Positions 27,105 to 35,186 of a stretch of DNA of 64,000 bases are shown in pieces. The DNA is taken from NCBI RefSeq assembly GCF_018918095.1, contig NZ_JAHLPV010000006.1, forward strand, positions 55,088 to 119,087, read 5' to 3'. The notes beneath the pieces were generated by a model, which had not been told where the DNA came from, did not search any database, and worked only from the letters and a program-made list of their open reading frames with translations. Each line of letters opens with the position of its first letter. Positions within the stretch are counted from its first letter, which is position 1. Both the position numbers and the translations under genes were made by a program. The stretch comes from Acetivibrio sp. MSJd-27. Its GTDB lineage: Bacteria > Bacillota > Clostridia > UMGS1840 > HGM11507.

Positions 27105-29476
27105 AAGTCAGAGAATATATCAAAGATAATGTGTTGCTTTTTGACGGTGCAATGGGAACAATGCTCCAGAAGAAAGGCTTAAAGCTGGGTGGAATTCCTG
27201 AACTTTTAAATTTGACCGACAGGGAACTTATCAAAGAAATTCATAGAGAATATCTGCATAGTGGCAGTCAGGTGATAACCACAAATACTTTTGGCGCAAA
27301 CGAACATAAACTGGCCGGCAGCGGCGCCTCTGTGGAAGAGGTCATCTCTGCCGCTGTTCAGATTGCAAAAGAAGCAAAAGCAGGCTATGATGATGCTTTC
27401 ATTGCGCTTGATATTGGACCGATCGGTGAATTGCTGGAGCCATTGGGGACTTTAGAATTTGACGATGCCTACGCTATCTTTAAACGTCAGATTGATGCTG
27501 GAGTAAAAGCGGGGGGAGTTGATATTATTCTGATTGAGACAATGACGGATTTATATGAGGTGAAAGCAGCGGTTTTAGCGGCAAAAGAATCCTGTGAGCT
27601 TCCGGTATTTGTCACAATGAGTTTTGAAGAAAACGGGAGAACCTTCACAGGATGCTGCGTAGAGAGTATGGTTGCGACGCTTTCCGGATTGGGTGTTGAT
27701 GCATTAGGTGTGAATTGTTCTTTAGGGCCAATGCAGCTAAAACCGGTTGTTTCCAAAATTCTTAAATATTCTTCTGTCCCAGTCATGGTACAGCCCAATG
27801 CAGGCCTTCCTGTTATAATAGACGGTAAGACGAATTTTGATATTGACAAACACCAATTTTCTGAAATTGTATTGGAATTTGTAAAAGCAGGCGTCTCTAT
27901 TGTAGGAGGCTGTTGCGGTACATCCCAGGAATATATCGATGAAATCAAAAATGGATTGCGTACGGTGGAGAAGGGCAGAAACAACCCGGTTAAAACGTCC
28001 GCTGTATGCACTCCTTCACAGTTGATTGAACTTGATTCCGTGAAAGTGATTGGGGAGCGAATCAATCCTACCGGTAAAAAGATATTCAAACAAGCTTTGG
28101 TTGAGCATAATATGGAATATATTCTGAAGCAAGCTGTGGAGCAAACGGATGCAGGCGCTGATATTCTTGATGTAAATGTTGGACTGCCAGAGATTAATGA
28201 AAAAGAAATGATGGTTAAAGTAGTCAAGGAAATTCAGAGTATACTTCCTGTTCCTTTGCAAATTGATTCCTCCAACCCTCAGGCAATTGAGGCAGGTTTA
28301 AGGTATTATAACGGGAAAGCAATTGTTAATTCTGTAAACGGTGAAGAAAAAGTATTAAAAAATATTCTTCCAATCGTCAAAAAATACGGTGCCGCCGTGG
28401 TAGGTTTAACTCTTTCTGAGGAGGGGATTCCACCGAAAGCAGAGCAACGTTTTGCAATTGCAAAAAAAATCTACGAAACGGCACTCTCATATGGAATTGC
28501 GAAAGAAAATATCTTCATTGATTGTTTGACATTAACCGTTTCTGCTCAACAGGAAGAAGTTGCTGAGACACTGAAGGCTGTCCGAATGGTGAAAGAACAG
28601 TTAGGTCTAAAGACAGTTCTGGGAGTTTCAAACATCTCTTTTGGCCTTCCGAACCGAGCACTTATCAATGAAACCTTTCTTTCCCTTGCTTTGGCGAATG
28701 GTTTGGATTTACCGATTATCAATCCAAATGCGCAGGGAATGATGGGAGTAATTTCTTCCTATAAAGTGCTGTATAATCTTGATAAAAATGCAAATCAATA
28801 TATTGAAAAGTATGCAGATATGCAAGTGAGAACAGAAAAACCATCCTCTTCCGTCAAAGATTTAAAAACAGTTGTTATTAAAGGGCTAAAGGATGAAGCG
28901 CGTCAAGAAACCATAAAAATGTTAGAAAACATGGATGAAATGATTATTGTAAACGAATATCTAATTCCTGCCTTGGATATTGTGGGATTGAAATATGAAA
29001 AAGGAGAAATTTTCCTGCCACAGTTGATTCAAAGCGCTGAAACTGTAAAAGTGGCATTTGAAGTAATCAAAGAAAAAATCCAGCAAAAAGGAACCATCGG
29101 CATTTCAAAAGGCAAGGTTATTTTAGCCACGGTAAAAGGAGATATTCATGATATCGGCAAAAATATTGTGAAAGTTATCATGGAAAATTACGGATTTGAA
29201 ATCATTGATTTAGGGCGAGATGTTCCGGCTAAAAAAATTGTAGAGACAGCTCAAAAAGAAAAGGTAAAGCTTATCGGTTTGAGTGCACTTATGACAACCA
29301 CTTTAGTCAGTATGGAAGAGACGATTCAGGCATTAAAAAAATCTGGATTGGACTGCAGAACATTTGTCGGAGGTGCAGTACTAACTGAAGATTATGCAAT
29401 GAAAATTGGTGCTGATTATTATGCAAAGGATGCAAAGCGAAGCGTTGATATTGCAAATGAATTCTTCAATCAATAA
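27101..29476 (+). CDS. metH: Cobalamin-dependent methionine synthase without activation domain
   Basis: 791 residues from GTG 27101. Domains: homocysteine-binding barrel (about 1-290; LLFDGAMGTMLQ, GVNCS, zinc pair in GGCCGT), pterin-binding barrel (about 310-570; IGERINPTGKK, DVNVGLPE), cobalamin cap and binding domain (about 600-791; GDIHDIGKNIV near 681 with the lower-ligand histidine, then VGLSALMTTT and FVGGAVL). The ~1200-residue E. coli enzyme has an extra activation domain, supplied here by the preceding gene. Methyl groups come from MetF-made 5-methyl-THF. Confidence 0.95.
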   Translation: MKVREYIKDNVLLFDGAMGTMLQKKGLKLGGIPELLNLTDRELIKEIHREYLHSGSQVITTNTFGANEHKLAGSGASVEEVISAAVQIAKEAKAGYDDAFIALDIGPIGELLEPLGTLEFDDAYAIFKRQIDAGVKAGGVDIILIETMTDLYEVKAAVLAAKESCELPVFVTMSFEENGRTFTGCCVESMVATLSGLGVDALGVNCSLGPMQLKPVVSKILKYSSVPVMVQPNAGLPVIIDGKTNFDIDKHQFSEIVLEFVKAGVSIVGGCCGTSQEYIDEIKNGLRTVEKGRNNPVKTSAVCTPSQLIELDSVKVIGERINPTGKKIFKQALVEHNMEYILKQAVEQTDAGADILDVNVGLPEINEKEMMVKVVKEIQSILPVPLQIDSSNPQAIEAGLRYYNGKAIVNSVNGEEKVLKNILPIVKKYGAAVVGLTLSEEGIPPKAEQRFAIAKKIYETALSYGIAKENIFIDCLTLTVSAQQEEVAETLKAVRMVKEQLGLKTVLGVSNISFGLPNRALINETFLSLALANGLDLPIINPNAQGMMGVISSYKVLYNLDKNANQYIEKYADMQVRTEKPSSSVKDLKTVVIKGLKDEARQETIKMLENMDEMIIVNEYLIPALDIVGLKYEKGEIFLPQLIQSAETVKVAFEVIKEKIQQKGTIGISKGKVILATVKGDIHDIGKNIVKVIMENYGFEIIDLGRDVPAKKIVETAQKEKVKLIGLSALMTTTLVSMEETIQALKKSGLDCRTFVGGAVLTEDYAMKIGADYYAKDAKRSVDIANEFFNQ

Positions 29477-29480
29477 ACAC

Positions 29481-29520
29481 TTAAGAAAAAAGAACTTTTA
29501 TAAAAGTTCTTTTTTCTTAA
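29481..29520 (+). terminator. Terminator after metH
   Basis: TTAAGAAAAAAGAACTTTT and its complement form an 18-bp stem with a TA loop; runs of T on both sides make it usable in both directions. A second AT-only hairpin (ATTTTATACAAAAT, 29525-29538, with 29543-29556) follows. Confidence 0.85.
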
Positions 29521-29646
29521 GTATATTTTATACAAAATTTTTATTTTGTATAAAATAAAAATTGTTTTCTTATTTTGGTGAACCTATTCATAAGCTAAAG
29601 CTTTTTGGTACACCATCAAATTGCTGGTGGTTTTCGCTGACACAAA

Positions 29647-29678
29647 AATAGCTTGTACATTTTTATGTACAAGCTATT
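29647..29678 (-). terminator. Terminator of the nrdJ-dut-cyclophilin operon
   Basis: AATAGCTTGTACAT (29647-29660) pairs perfectly with 29665-29678; on the minus strand the descending arm runs into TTTTTGTG. It lies eight bases beyond the cyclophilin stop. Confidence 0.85.
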
Positions 29679-29686
29679 AAAAAATT

Positions 29687-30319
29687 TTACTCTAAGATTC
29701 GGATTGTTTTCATAACGACTGGCTTCAATGGCTTATCATTGCTGTCCGTCTGGACATTTGCAATCTTATCTACAATATCCATTCCGCTGGTAACCTTGCC
29801 GAATGCAGCATAATTTCCGTTCAAGCTTTCATTATTTGCATGCATGATAAAAAATTGTGAGCCGCCGCCATTCATATCATTCGTTCTTGCCATGGAAATG
29901 ACGCCACGTTCATGTTTTATATTATTTTTTACTCCATTATTGGAAAATTCGCCTTTGATAGTATATCCAGGACCACCTGTGCCGCTTCCCTGCGGATCAC
30001 CGCCCTGAATCATAAACCCTTCTATGACTCGGTGAAAGGTAAGCCCATCGTAAAAACCTTTTTTTGCCAGATAAACGAAGTTAGAAACAGTGATTGGAGC
30101 TGTTTCAGGATCTAATTCCAATGCGATGATTCCTCCGTCTTCCATCTCGATTTCCGCTTTGATTGGCTCTTTTGTATCGAGTATTTCAAATGGGTACTGT
30201 GAACTTTGCTTGCTCTCCTGCTGTCCAGTCGTTTCATTTTGGGCAGAAGAACATCCAAAGAGTGAAATCATTATTCCAACCGCCAGAAATATACTGGATA
30301 TTTTTTTTATTTTTCTCAT
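29687..30319 (-). CDS. Cyclophilin-type peptidyl-prolyl cis-trans isomerase lipoprotein
   Basis: 210 residues. A lipoprotein signal ends at the lipobox SLFGC (Cys23), so the protein should be anchored on the outer face of the membrane. The cyclophilin domain covers about residues 55-210 with FHRVIEGFMIQGGDPQGSG (the catalytic Arg and Phe-x-x-x-x-Gln), SMAR and SQFFIM. It would help fold exported proteins by turning X-Pro bonds. It is the third gene of the nrdJ-dut operon, an unexpected neighbour for an extracytoplasmic chaperone. Confidence 0.93.
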   Translation of the reverse strand: MRKIKKISSIFLAVGIMISLFGCSSAQNETTGQQESKQSSQYPFEILDTKEPIKAEIEMEDGGIIALELDPETAPITVSNFVYLAKKGFYDGLTFHRVIEGFMIQGGDPQGSGTGGPGYTIKGEFSNNGVKNNIKHERGVISMARTNDMNGGGSQFFIMHANNESLNGNYAAFGKVTSGMDIVDKIANVQTDSNDKPLKPVVMKTIRILE

Positions 30320-30340
30320 ATATTAAACCGTTCCTTTCTA

Positions 30341-30829
30341 TTAAATTCCTGTACTGCCAAAGCCACCAGTTCTCTCTCCATCGGCAGCATCGTTATCCGC
30401 TAGTAAGTACTTCTGGAAAATTCCCTGTCCTATTTTTTCCCCTTTCTTGATTGTAATATCAAAAGGATAAAAATTATAAAAAGCAAACATGATATGACCG
30501 TCATTATCCGAGTTACCATAATAGTCGCTGTCTATGATTCCAACAGAATTAGCCATCACCAATCCCTTTTTCCCAGGATTGGAGGAACGATTATAAATAT
30601 GAAGCACCTCATCCTGCGGCATATAAGCCTTCACTCCGGTTTTTATAAAGGTGGGTTTGATAATCTCTTCCTCTTTGGCTGTTATTTTTTTTAAAATCAA
30701 TTTAAAGTAGGAAGGAATAACCGTATCTTCTGCCGCCTCAAAATCATAACCAGCACTGCATTTTGTACTTCTAGCAGGCAAATTAATCTCAGAAAATCCT
30801 TTACAGATTTCAAAACCTCTTATTTTCAT
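30341..30829 (-). CDS. dut: dUTP diphosphatase
   Basis: About 162 residues from ATG 30829; longer upstream frame lies within nrdJ. The five trimeric dUTPase motifs are recognisable: STKCSAGYDF (1), NRSSNPGKKGL (2), NSVGIIDSDYYG (3), GEKIGQGIFQKY (4) and RTGGFGSTG (5, the ATP-like lid). Motif 2 reads NRSS where PRSG is more common. It removes dUTP and makes dUMP for thymidylate synthesis, fitting a place next to ribonucleotide reductase. AAGGAG precedes the ATG inside the gap after nrdJ. Confidence 0.9.
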   Translation of the reverse strand: MKIRGFEICKGFSEINLPARSTKCSAGYDFEAAEDTVIPSYFKLILKKITAKEEEIIKPTFIKTGVKAYMPQDEVLHIYNRSSNPGKKGLVMANSVGIIDSDYYGNSDNDGHIMFAFYNFYPFDITIKKGEKIGQGIFQKYLLADNDAADGERTGGFGSTGI

Positions 30830-30843
30830 ATTTGAATGACTCC

Positions 30844-33105
30844 TTACATACATTTTGACCAACCGCAAACACATTGAACACAGCCGGCTTCGTGCCTCAG
30901 TCTTTCGCCACATTCCGGACAAACGGTTAAATGCTCTACATTGGTGCTTAAATCAAAACTCACCTGATTTTTATCTTCTTCAGCAATCTCCTGTTTCTTT
31001 CCAGAACCATTTACAAACAATTCTGTATCGTATTCTTCTTTAATAGCTTTTGCAATAATATCAGGACACGAGGAACCGTCCAAAGATTCTCCTTTTGATT
31101 TCACCCTTACACAGGCCGGACAAGAAATATTTCGGAGCTGATCCACGATTTCGGACACAAGAACGCCGCTGCGCAGGCAAAGTGAAATCATCCGGTTCAA
31201 TCCGTCAATATTGGATTTGCAAATACCGTTCTTGGATGTATTCACAAAGGATTCCACAATGTTTCCATTTTTATCTCGGTTGATTGTCACATATAAATTC
31301 CCACAGGCTGTTGTATATTTTGTAGTTGTTCCAAAGGTTTTACCCAACTTGGCACGGCTGATCGGTTTTACCGCATCAAATTTGAAATCTTCCTCCTCAT
31401 CTTTTGGACTGTTTAGGAGTACTCCGCTTCTGCGGCAATTGTCACGATAAATTGTAATTCCCTTCAGGCCTTTTTCCCAAGCTGTCATATAGAGTTCTGA
31501 AACATCTGCTATCGTAAATTCTTCAGGAACATTTACCGTTGAACTGATAGAAGCGTCAATATGTTTCTGCCAGACGGACTGCATATCAATTCTTTCCTTG
31601 TAATAGAGTGTCATCGCAGTGACAACATATTTCGGAAGATCTTCTTCCTTTTCAATGCCAGCTTTGTCCATTAATTCTTTGACAATTGGCGTATACACTT
31701 TATAGAAGCGATCCTCTCCGTGCAGAGATTCCGTTTTTCTTGTGTAAGATATGTTGTAGATCGGTTCAATTCCGCCGCTGATACCCAGCATAGTCGATAT
31801 GGATCCGGTGGGGGCAATGGTCAATAGCTGGGAATTTCGCATTCCATGTTCTTTCACGCTTTCTTTCGTACGCTTGCTGGTATTGGCAATAAAATAGGGA
31901 GATTGCATGACTGCACTCTCATCATACATAGGATACGCACCAAACTCTTTTGCAAGCAGTGAGGAGGTATAAATAGCAGTATCCGCCATGATAAATCCGA
32001 TTTTATCACATAGTTTTAAGGCTTCTTCGCTTCCATAACGTACACCTAGCTTAATTAAAGCATCACCCAATCCCATGATGCCCAAACCGATTTGCCGCCA
32101 ATTGTTAACGCTTTCACGCTGTTCTAACAATGGATGAAGAGGCAGCCCTTCTTCCAAAACCTCATTCAAATAGCGAACAGAATATTCAACCACTTTTTTG
32201 AATTCATCAAAATCAAATTCAGCACTGACATCGTGAGGATTGAGGATAAATTCAGAGAGGTTAATGCTTCCAAGCAGACAGCTTCCCCCTGCCGGCAGAG
32301 GTTCCTCGGCACAGGGATTCACTCCGGCAAAGGAAAAACGTTTGTCCTCACTGAGCAGATTCCATTTTTTTATCCTATCCCAGAAAAGAGCTCCCGGTTC
32401 CGCCATATCCCAGTTATTGAAAGCCAGCTTTGCAAAGATTTCTCTCGCTTTTACTTTCTTTTCAATCACTTCGCCGGTTTCTTTTCTGGTGTAAGACAGC
32501 GTCCAGTCATCATCTGTTTTTACCGCCGTCATAAAGTCATCAGAGATTTTGATAGAAATGTTTGCTTTCGTAACCTTTGTCAAATCATTCTTTATATCAA
32601 TAAAACTCAGCAAGTCCGGATGATCACAGTCCAATGAAATCATCAGTGCTCCCCTTCTCCCCGACTGGCCAATCAGTTCAGTGACCAGAGAGTAAAGGTT
32701 CATAAATGAAACACTGCCCGTGGTCTGTTTTGCGGCATTATGAATGACAGCGCCTGCCGGTGCCAAACCGGAGATATCAATGCCGCAGCCACCGCCGTAA
32801 GAATAGGTTCTGGCAAGCTTTGTTGCGCATTCAAAAATACTTTCAATATTATCCTCGGGAGGACTTATAACATAACAATTGGAATATGTAATTTTTCTGC
32901 CGTCCTTATGCAACCCTCTGCTTGCAATAATTCTTCCTCCCGGAAGGAATTTTTTTTGCAGCATACATTCTTTGATCTCTTTATTTCCTCCGCTGACCCT
33001 TTCAAAAAACTCCTCAAAGTTTTCATCTCCGGTTTTGTATTTCTTTAACCAGATGTCTTTCTGAAGTTCTGTCATGAACCAGTTTTCTTCCGTAGGAAAT
33101 GCCAT
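30844..33105 (-). CDS. nrdJ: Adenosylcobalamin-dependent (class II) ribonucleoside-diphosphate reductase
   Basis: About 753 residues from ATG 33105 (GGAGGGG nine bases before). Class II features: ITYSNCYVISPPEDNIESIF near residue 77, the active-site stretch NPCAEEPLPAGG (near 280) with the radical cysteine, and GAPAGAVI-like loop SGLAPAGAVIHN. The C terminus is a cysteine-rich tail (CPECGERL, CVQCVCGWSKC) that would shuttle reducing equivalents. It makes deoxyribonucleotides without oxygen but needs B12. The promoter region carries two NrdR boxes, one between -35 and -10. Confidence 0.94.
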   Translation of the reverse strand: MAFPTEENWFMTELQKDIWLKKYKTGDENFEEFFERVSGGNKEIKECMLQKKFLPGGRIIASRGLHKDGRKITYSNCYVISPPEDNIESIFECATKLARTYSYGGGCGIDISGLAPAGAVIHNAAKQTTGSVSFMNLYSLVTELIGQSGRRGALMISLDCDHPDLLSFIDIKNDLTKVTKANISIKISDDFMTAVKTDDDWTLSYTRKETGEVIEKKVKAREIFAKLAFNNWDMAEPGALFWDRIKKWNLLSEDKRFSFAGVNPCAEEPLPAGGSCLLGSINLSEFILNPHDVSAEFDFDEFKKVVEYSVRYLNEVLEEGLPLHPLLEQRESVNNWRQIGLGIMGLGDALIKLGVRYGSEEALKLCDKIGFIMADTAIYTSSLLAKEFGAYPMYDESAVMQSPYFIANTSKRTKESVKEHGMRNSQLLTIAPTGSISTMLGISGGIEPIYNISYTRKTESLHGEDRFYKVYTPIVKELMDKAGIEKEEDLPKYVVTAMTLYYKERIDMQSVWQKHIDASISSTVNVPEEFTIADVSELYMTAWEKGLKGITIYRDNCRRSGVLLNSPKDEEEDFKFDAVKPISRAKLGKTFGTTTKYTTACGNLYVTINRDKNGNIVESFVNTSKNGICKSNIDGLNRMISLCLRSGVLVSEIVDQLRNISCPACVRVKSKGESLDGSSCPDIIAKAIKEEYDTELFVNGSGKKQEIAEEDKNQVSFDLSTNVEHLTVCPECGERLRHEAGCVQCVCGWSKCM

Positions 33106-33177
33106 GAATAACCCCTCCAAATAACCTATTAATATATTTTTTTAGATAAACCATAGAAAGTGTGATTATCTCAAGAC

Positions 33178-33191
33178 ATACAATATATGCC
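33178..33191 (-). promoter_or_regulatory. NrdR box 2 upstream of nrdJ
   Basis: ATACAATATATGCC resembles the NrdR consensus (ACACwATATmTwGT) over its AT core. It lies downstream of the nrdJ -10, about 33 bp (three helical turns) from box 1. Confidence 0.6.
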
Positions 33192-33203
33192 CAATGCTTA
33201 TTT

Positions 33204-33232
33204 ATCTTACCATATATATTGTGTATTGTAAA
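33204..33232 (-). promoter_or_regulatory. nrdJ promoter with embedded NrdR box 1
   Basis: Minus strand: TTTACA (33232-33227), 17 bp, TAAGAT (33209-33204). The spacer contains ACACAATATATATG (33224-33211), which matches the NrdR box at 12 or more positions. A bound NrdR would cover both promoter elements. The nrdR gene is not in the window. Confidence 0.75.
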
Positions 33233-33274
33233 GCTATAAAAAACAATTCGTTATTTTCCAATAAAGATTAAAGA

Positions 33275-33303
33275 TTGAAATTTTATTCTAATTCGAGTAT
33301 AAT
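33275..33303 (+). promoter_or_regulatory. Promoter of ychF
   Basis: TTGAAA (33275-33280), 17 bp, TATAAT (33298-33303); the ychF ATG is 40 bp further, preceded by AAGGAG. Confidence 0.8.
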
Positions 33304-33342
33304 AAATTTGTCTATTAATCGTTTAAGGAGTATTGAATAAAA

Positions 33343-34437
33343 ATGAAATTAGGAATTGTCGGATTACCCAATGTAGGCAAGAGCACCCTTTTTAATGCTA
33401 TCACAAAAGCTGGAGCAGAATCTGCAAATTATCCCTTCTGCACCATCGAACCCAATGTGGGAATTGTAAGTGTGCCGGATGCTAGACTTCCGGTTTTGGC
33501 TAAAATGAATCATTCCGCTAAAATTGTCCCCGCTGTTATTGAATTTGTAGATATAGCCGGACTTGTGAAGGGGGCATCCAAAGGAGAAGGGCTTGGAAAT
33601 AAATTTTTATCCCATATTCGGGAAGTGGATGCAATCGTTCATGTTGTAAGATGCTTTGATGACAAAAATATTGTTCATGTAGAAGGCAGTGTAGATCCAA
33701 AACGTGATATAGAGACAATCAATTTGGAATTGATTCTGGCTGACATGGATGTCTTGGAAAGAAAACTATCTCGTTCTATAAAAGCGTTGAAAGGAGACAA
33801 ATCACTTCAAAAAGAAATTGATGTTTTAGAAAAAATCAAAACATCCTTGGAAAATGAAATCTGTGTTCGTTCTATGGAGCTTTCCGACGAAGAAAAAGAT
33901 GTTATCCGGGATATTTCCTTACTGACTGCAAAGCCTGTCATTTATGCGACCAATGTATCGGAAGAAGACTTTGTTGATGGAATTGAAAAAAATCAATATG
34001 TAAAAATGGTAGAAGAGATTGCAAAAAAAGAGAACTCTTTGGTACTGCCAATCTCAGCCAAAATAGAATCCGAAATAGCTGAATTGGATGAAGAGGAAAA
34101 AGCTGCATTTCTGGATGAATTGGGGATTCATGAATCCGGTCTGGACAGGCTTGTAAAAGCCAGCTATTCCCTTTTAGGTCTAATTAGTTATATCACATCA
34201 GGTGAAATGGAGACAAAAGCATGGACAATTCGGAAGGGTACCAAAGCACCGGGCGCTGCAGGGAAAATTCATTCTGATTTTGAACGGGGCTTTATCCGTG
34301 CTGAAGTAGTTGCATATGATGATTTGATAGCCTGCGGATCCCACTTGGCAGCAAAGGAAAAAGGATTAGTACGTTCTGAAGGAAAAGAATATATTGTAAA
34401 AGATGGAGATGTCATTCTGTTTCGCTTTAATGTATAA
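33343..34437 (+). CDS. ychF: Obg-family ATPase YchF
   Basis: 364 residues. Walker A GLPNVGKST (7-15), switch region NYPFCTIEPN (34-43), G3 DIAGLVKGASKGEGLGN (69-85) and a degenerate G4 site ATNVSEEDF in place of NKxD, the change that makes YchF/OLA1 prefer ATP over GTP. A C-terminal TGS domain follows (VAYDDLIACGSHLAAKEKG, KDGDVILFRFNV). It associates with ribosomes and takes part in stress control. Single-gene unit with its own promoter and terminator. Confidence 0.96.
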   Translation: MKLGIVGLPNVGKSTLFNAITKAGAESANYPFCTIEPNVGIVSVPDARLPVLAKMNHSAKIVPAVIEFVDIAGLVKGASKGEGLGNKFLSHIREVDAIVHVVRCFDDKNIVHVEGSVDPKRDIETINLELILADMDVLERKLSRSIKALKGDKSLQKEIDVLEKIKTSLENEICVRSMELSDEEKDVIRDISLLTAKPVIYATNVSEEDFVDGIEKNQYVKMVEEIAKKENSLVLPISAKIESEIAELDEEEKAAFLDELGIHESGLDRLVKASYSLLGLISYITSGEMETKAWTIRKGTKAPGAAGKIHSDFERGFIRAEVVAYDDLIACGSHLAAKEKGLVRSEGKEYIVKDGDVILFRFNV

Positions 34438-34445
34438 AAGATGAA

Positions 34446-34486
34446 ATGAAAAAATCCTTTCAATATTTATGAAAGGATTTTTTCAT
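34446..34486 (+). terminator. Terminator after ychF
   Basis: ATGAAAAAATCCTTTCA (34446-34462) and its exact complement (34470-34486) with a 7-nt loop; T-rich on both sides. Confidence 0.85.
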
Positions 34487-34592
34487 TTATAACAGTAAAT
34501 CTGTTTTATAAATTAAATTTACATAAAGTTATATAATTCGATAAATTTTCTTTATTTTCAATATATTATTCAATGTAAAGTGAAAATACTTT

Positions 34593-35090
34593 TTAGTTGT
34601 TTTGTTTTTTGATCTCTTCCAACACCGCATCATAATCCGGATGTTCGGTCACTTCAGAAACATATTCCAGATAAATTATTTTGTCTTGTGGATCCACGAC
34701 GAAAACAGCTCTTGTCAAAAGCCCCAGTTCCTGCAGATAGGTTCCAGTTGCTAAGGCAAAACTATGCTCCTTGTAATCGGACAGTACCGTTACATTTTCT
34801 ACTCTTTTTGCACCGCACCATCTTTCCTGAGCAAAAGGCAGATCCATAGATATCGTATAGCAAGATACATAAGGATAATGAATCAGTTCTTTATTAAACC
34901 GTGCTACTTCCAAATCACATACCGGCGTATCAATCGATGGAACGGTTAAAAAAATTCGCATTCCATCCGTATCTTTGAAAGTTACATCTTCCAGTTGTGT
35001 GTTTTTTACCTTAAAGTCAGGAAAAATATCTCCTTTTTTCAACGGTATACCATTTAGTCTTATTGGATTTCCTTTGAATTTTACTTCCAA
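34593..35090 (-). CDS. tpx: Thiol peroxidase (atypical 2-Cys peroxiredoxin)
   Basis: 165 residues. The peroxidatic cysteine is Cys58 in PSIDTPVCD and the resolving cysteine Cys92 in RWCGA, matching the Cys61-Cys95 pair of E. coli Tpx. It reduces alkyl hydroperoxides with thioredoxin in the cytoplasm. The start is TTG 35090, with GGGAGG seven bases upstream. The gene stands alone, cut off from the ABC exporter operon upstream by a strong hairpin. Confidence 0.94.
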   Translation of the reverse strand: MEVKFKGNPIRLNGIPLKKGDIFPDFKVKNTQLEDVTFKDTDGMRIFLTVPSIDTPVCDLEVARFNKELIHYPYVSCYTISMDLPFAQERWCGAKRVENVTVLSDYKEHSFALATGTYLQELGLLTRAVFVVDPQDKIIYLEYVSEVTEHPDYDAVLEEIKKQNN

Positions 35091-35148
35091 ATTGATTCCT
35101 CCCTAAAACATAATAAATTTAGAATATCCAATAAACAAAATTTTATAC

Positions 35149-35183
35149 AGATTGCCGCCATGATTACATCATGGCGGCAATCT
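35149..35183 (-). terminator. Terminator of the ABC exporter operon
   Basis: AGATTGCCGCCATGA (35149-35163) and its complement (35169-35183) form a perfect 15-bp stem with a 5-nt loop, four bases beyond the exporter stop; weak T-richness follows on both strands. Confidence 0.8.
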
Positions 35184-35186
35184 TTC

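Noticed and set aside
29525..29556. Perfect 14-bp AT-only hairpin after metH
   Set aside because: Both arms are nearly all A/T and lie between two good terminators; most likely an extra weak terminator and not a separate element.
33106..33203. Cobalamin riboswitch before nrdJ
   Set aside because: No B12-box (GCCACTG) is present; regulation there is better explained by NrdR boxes.
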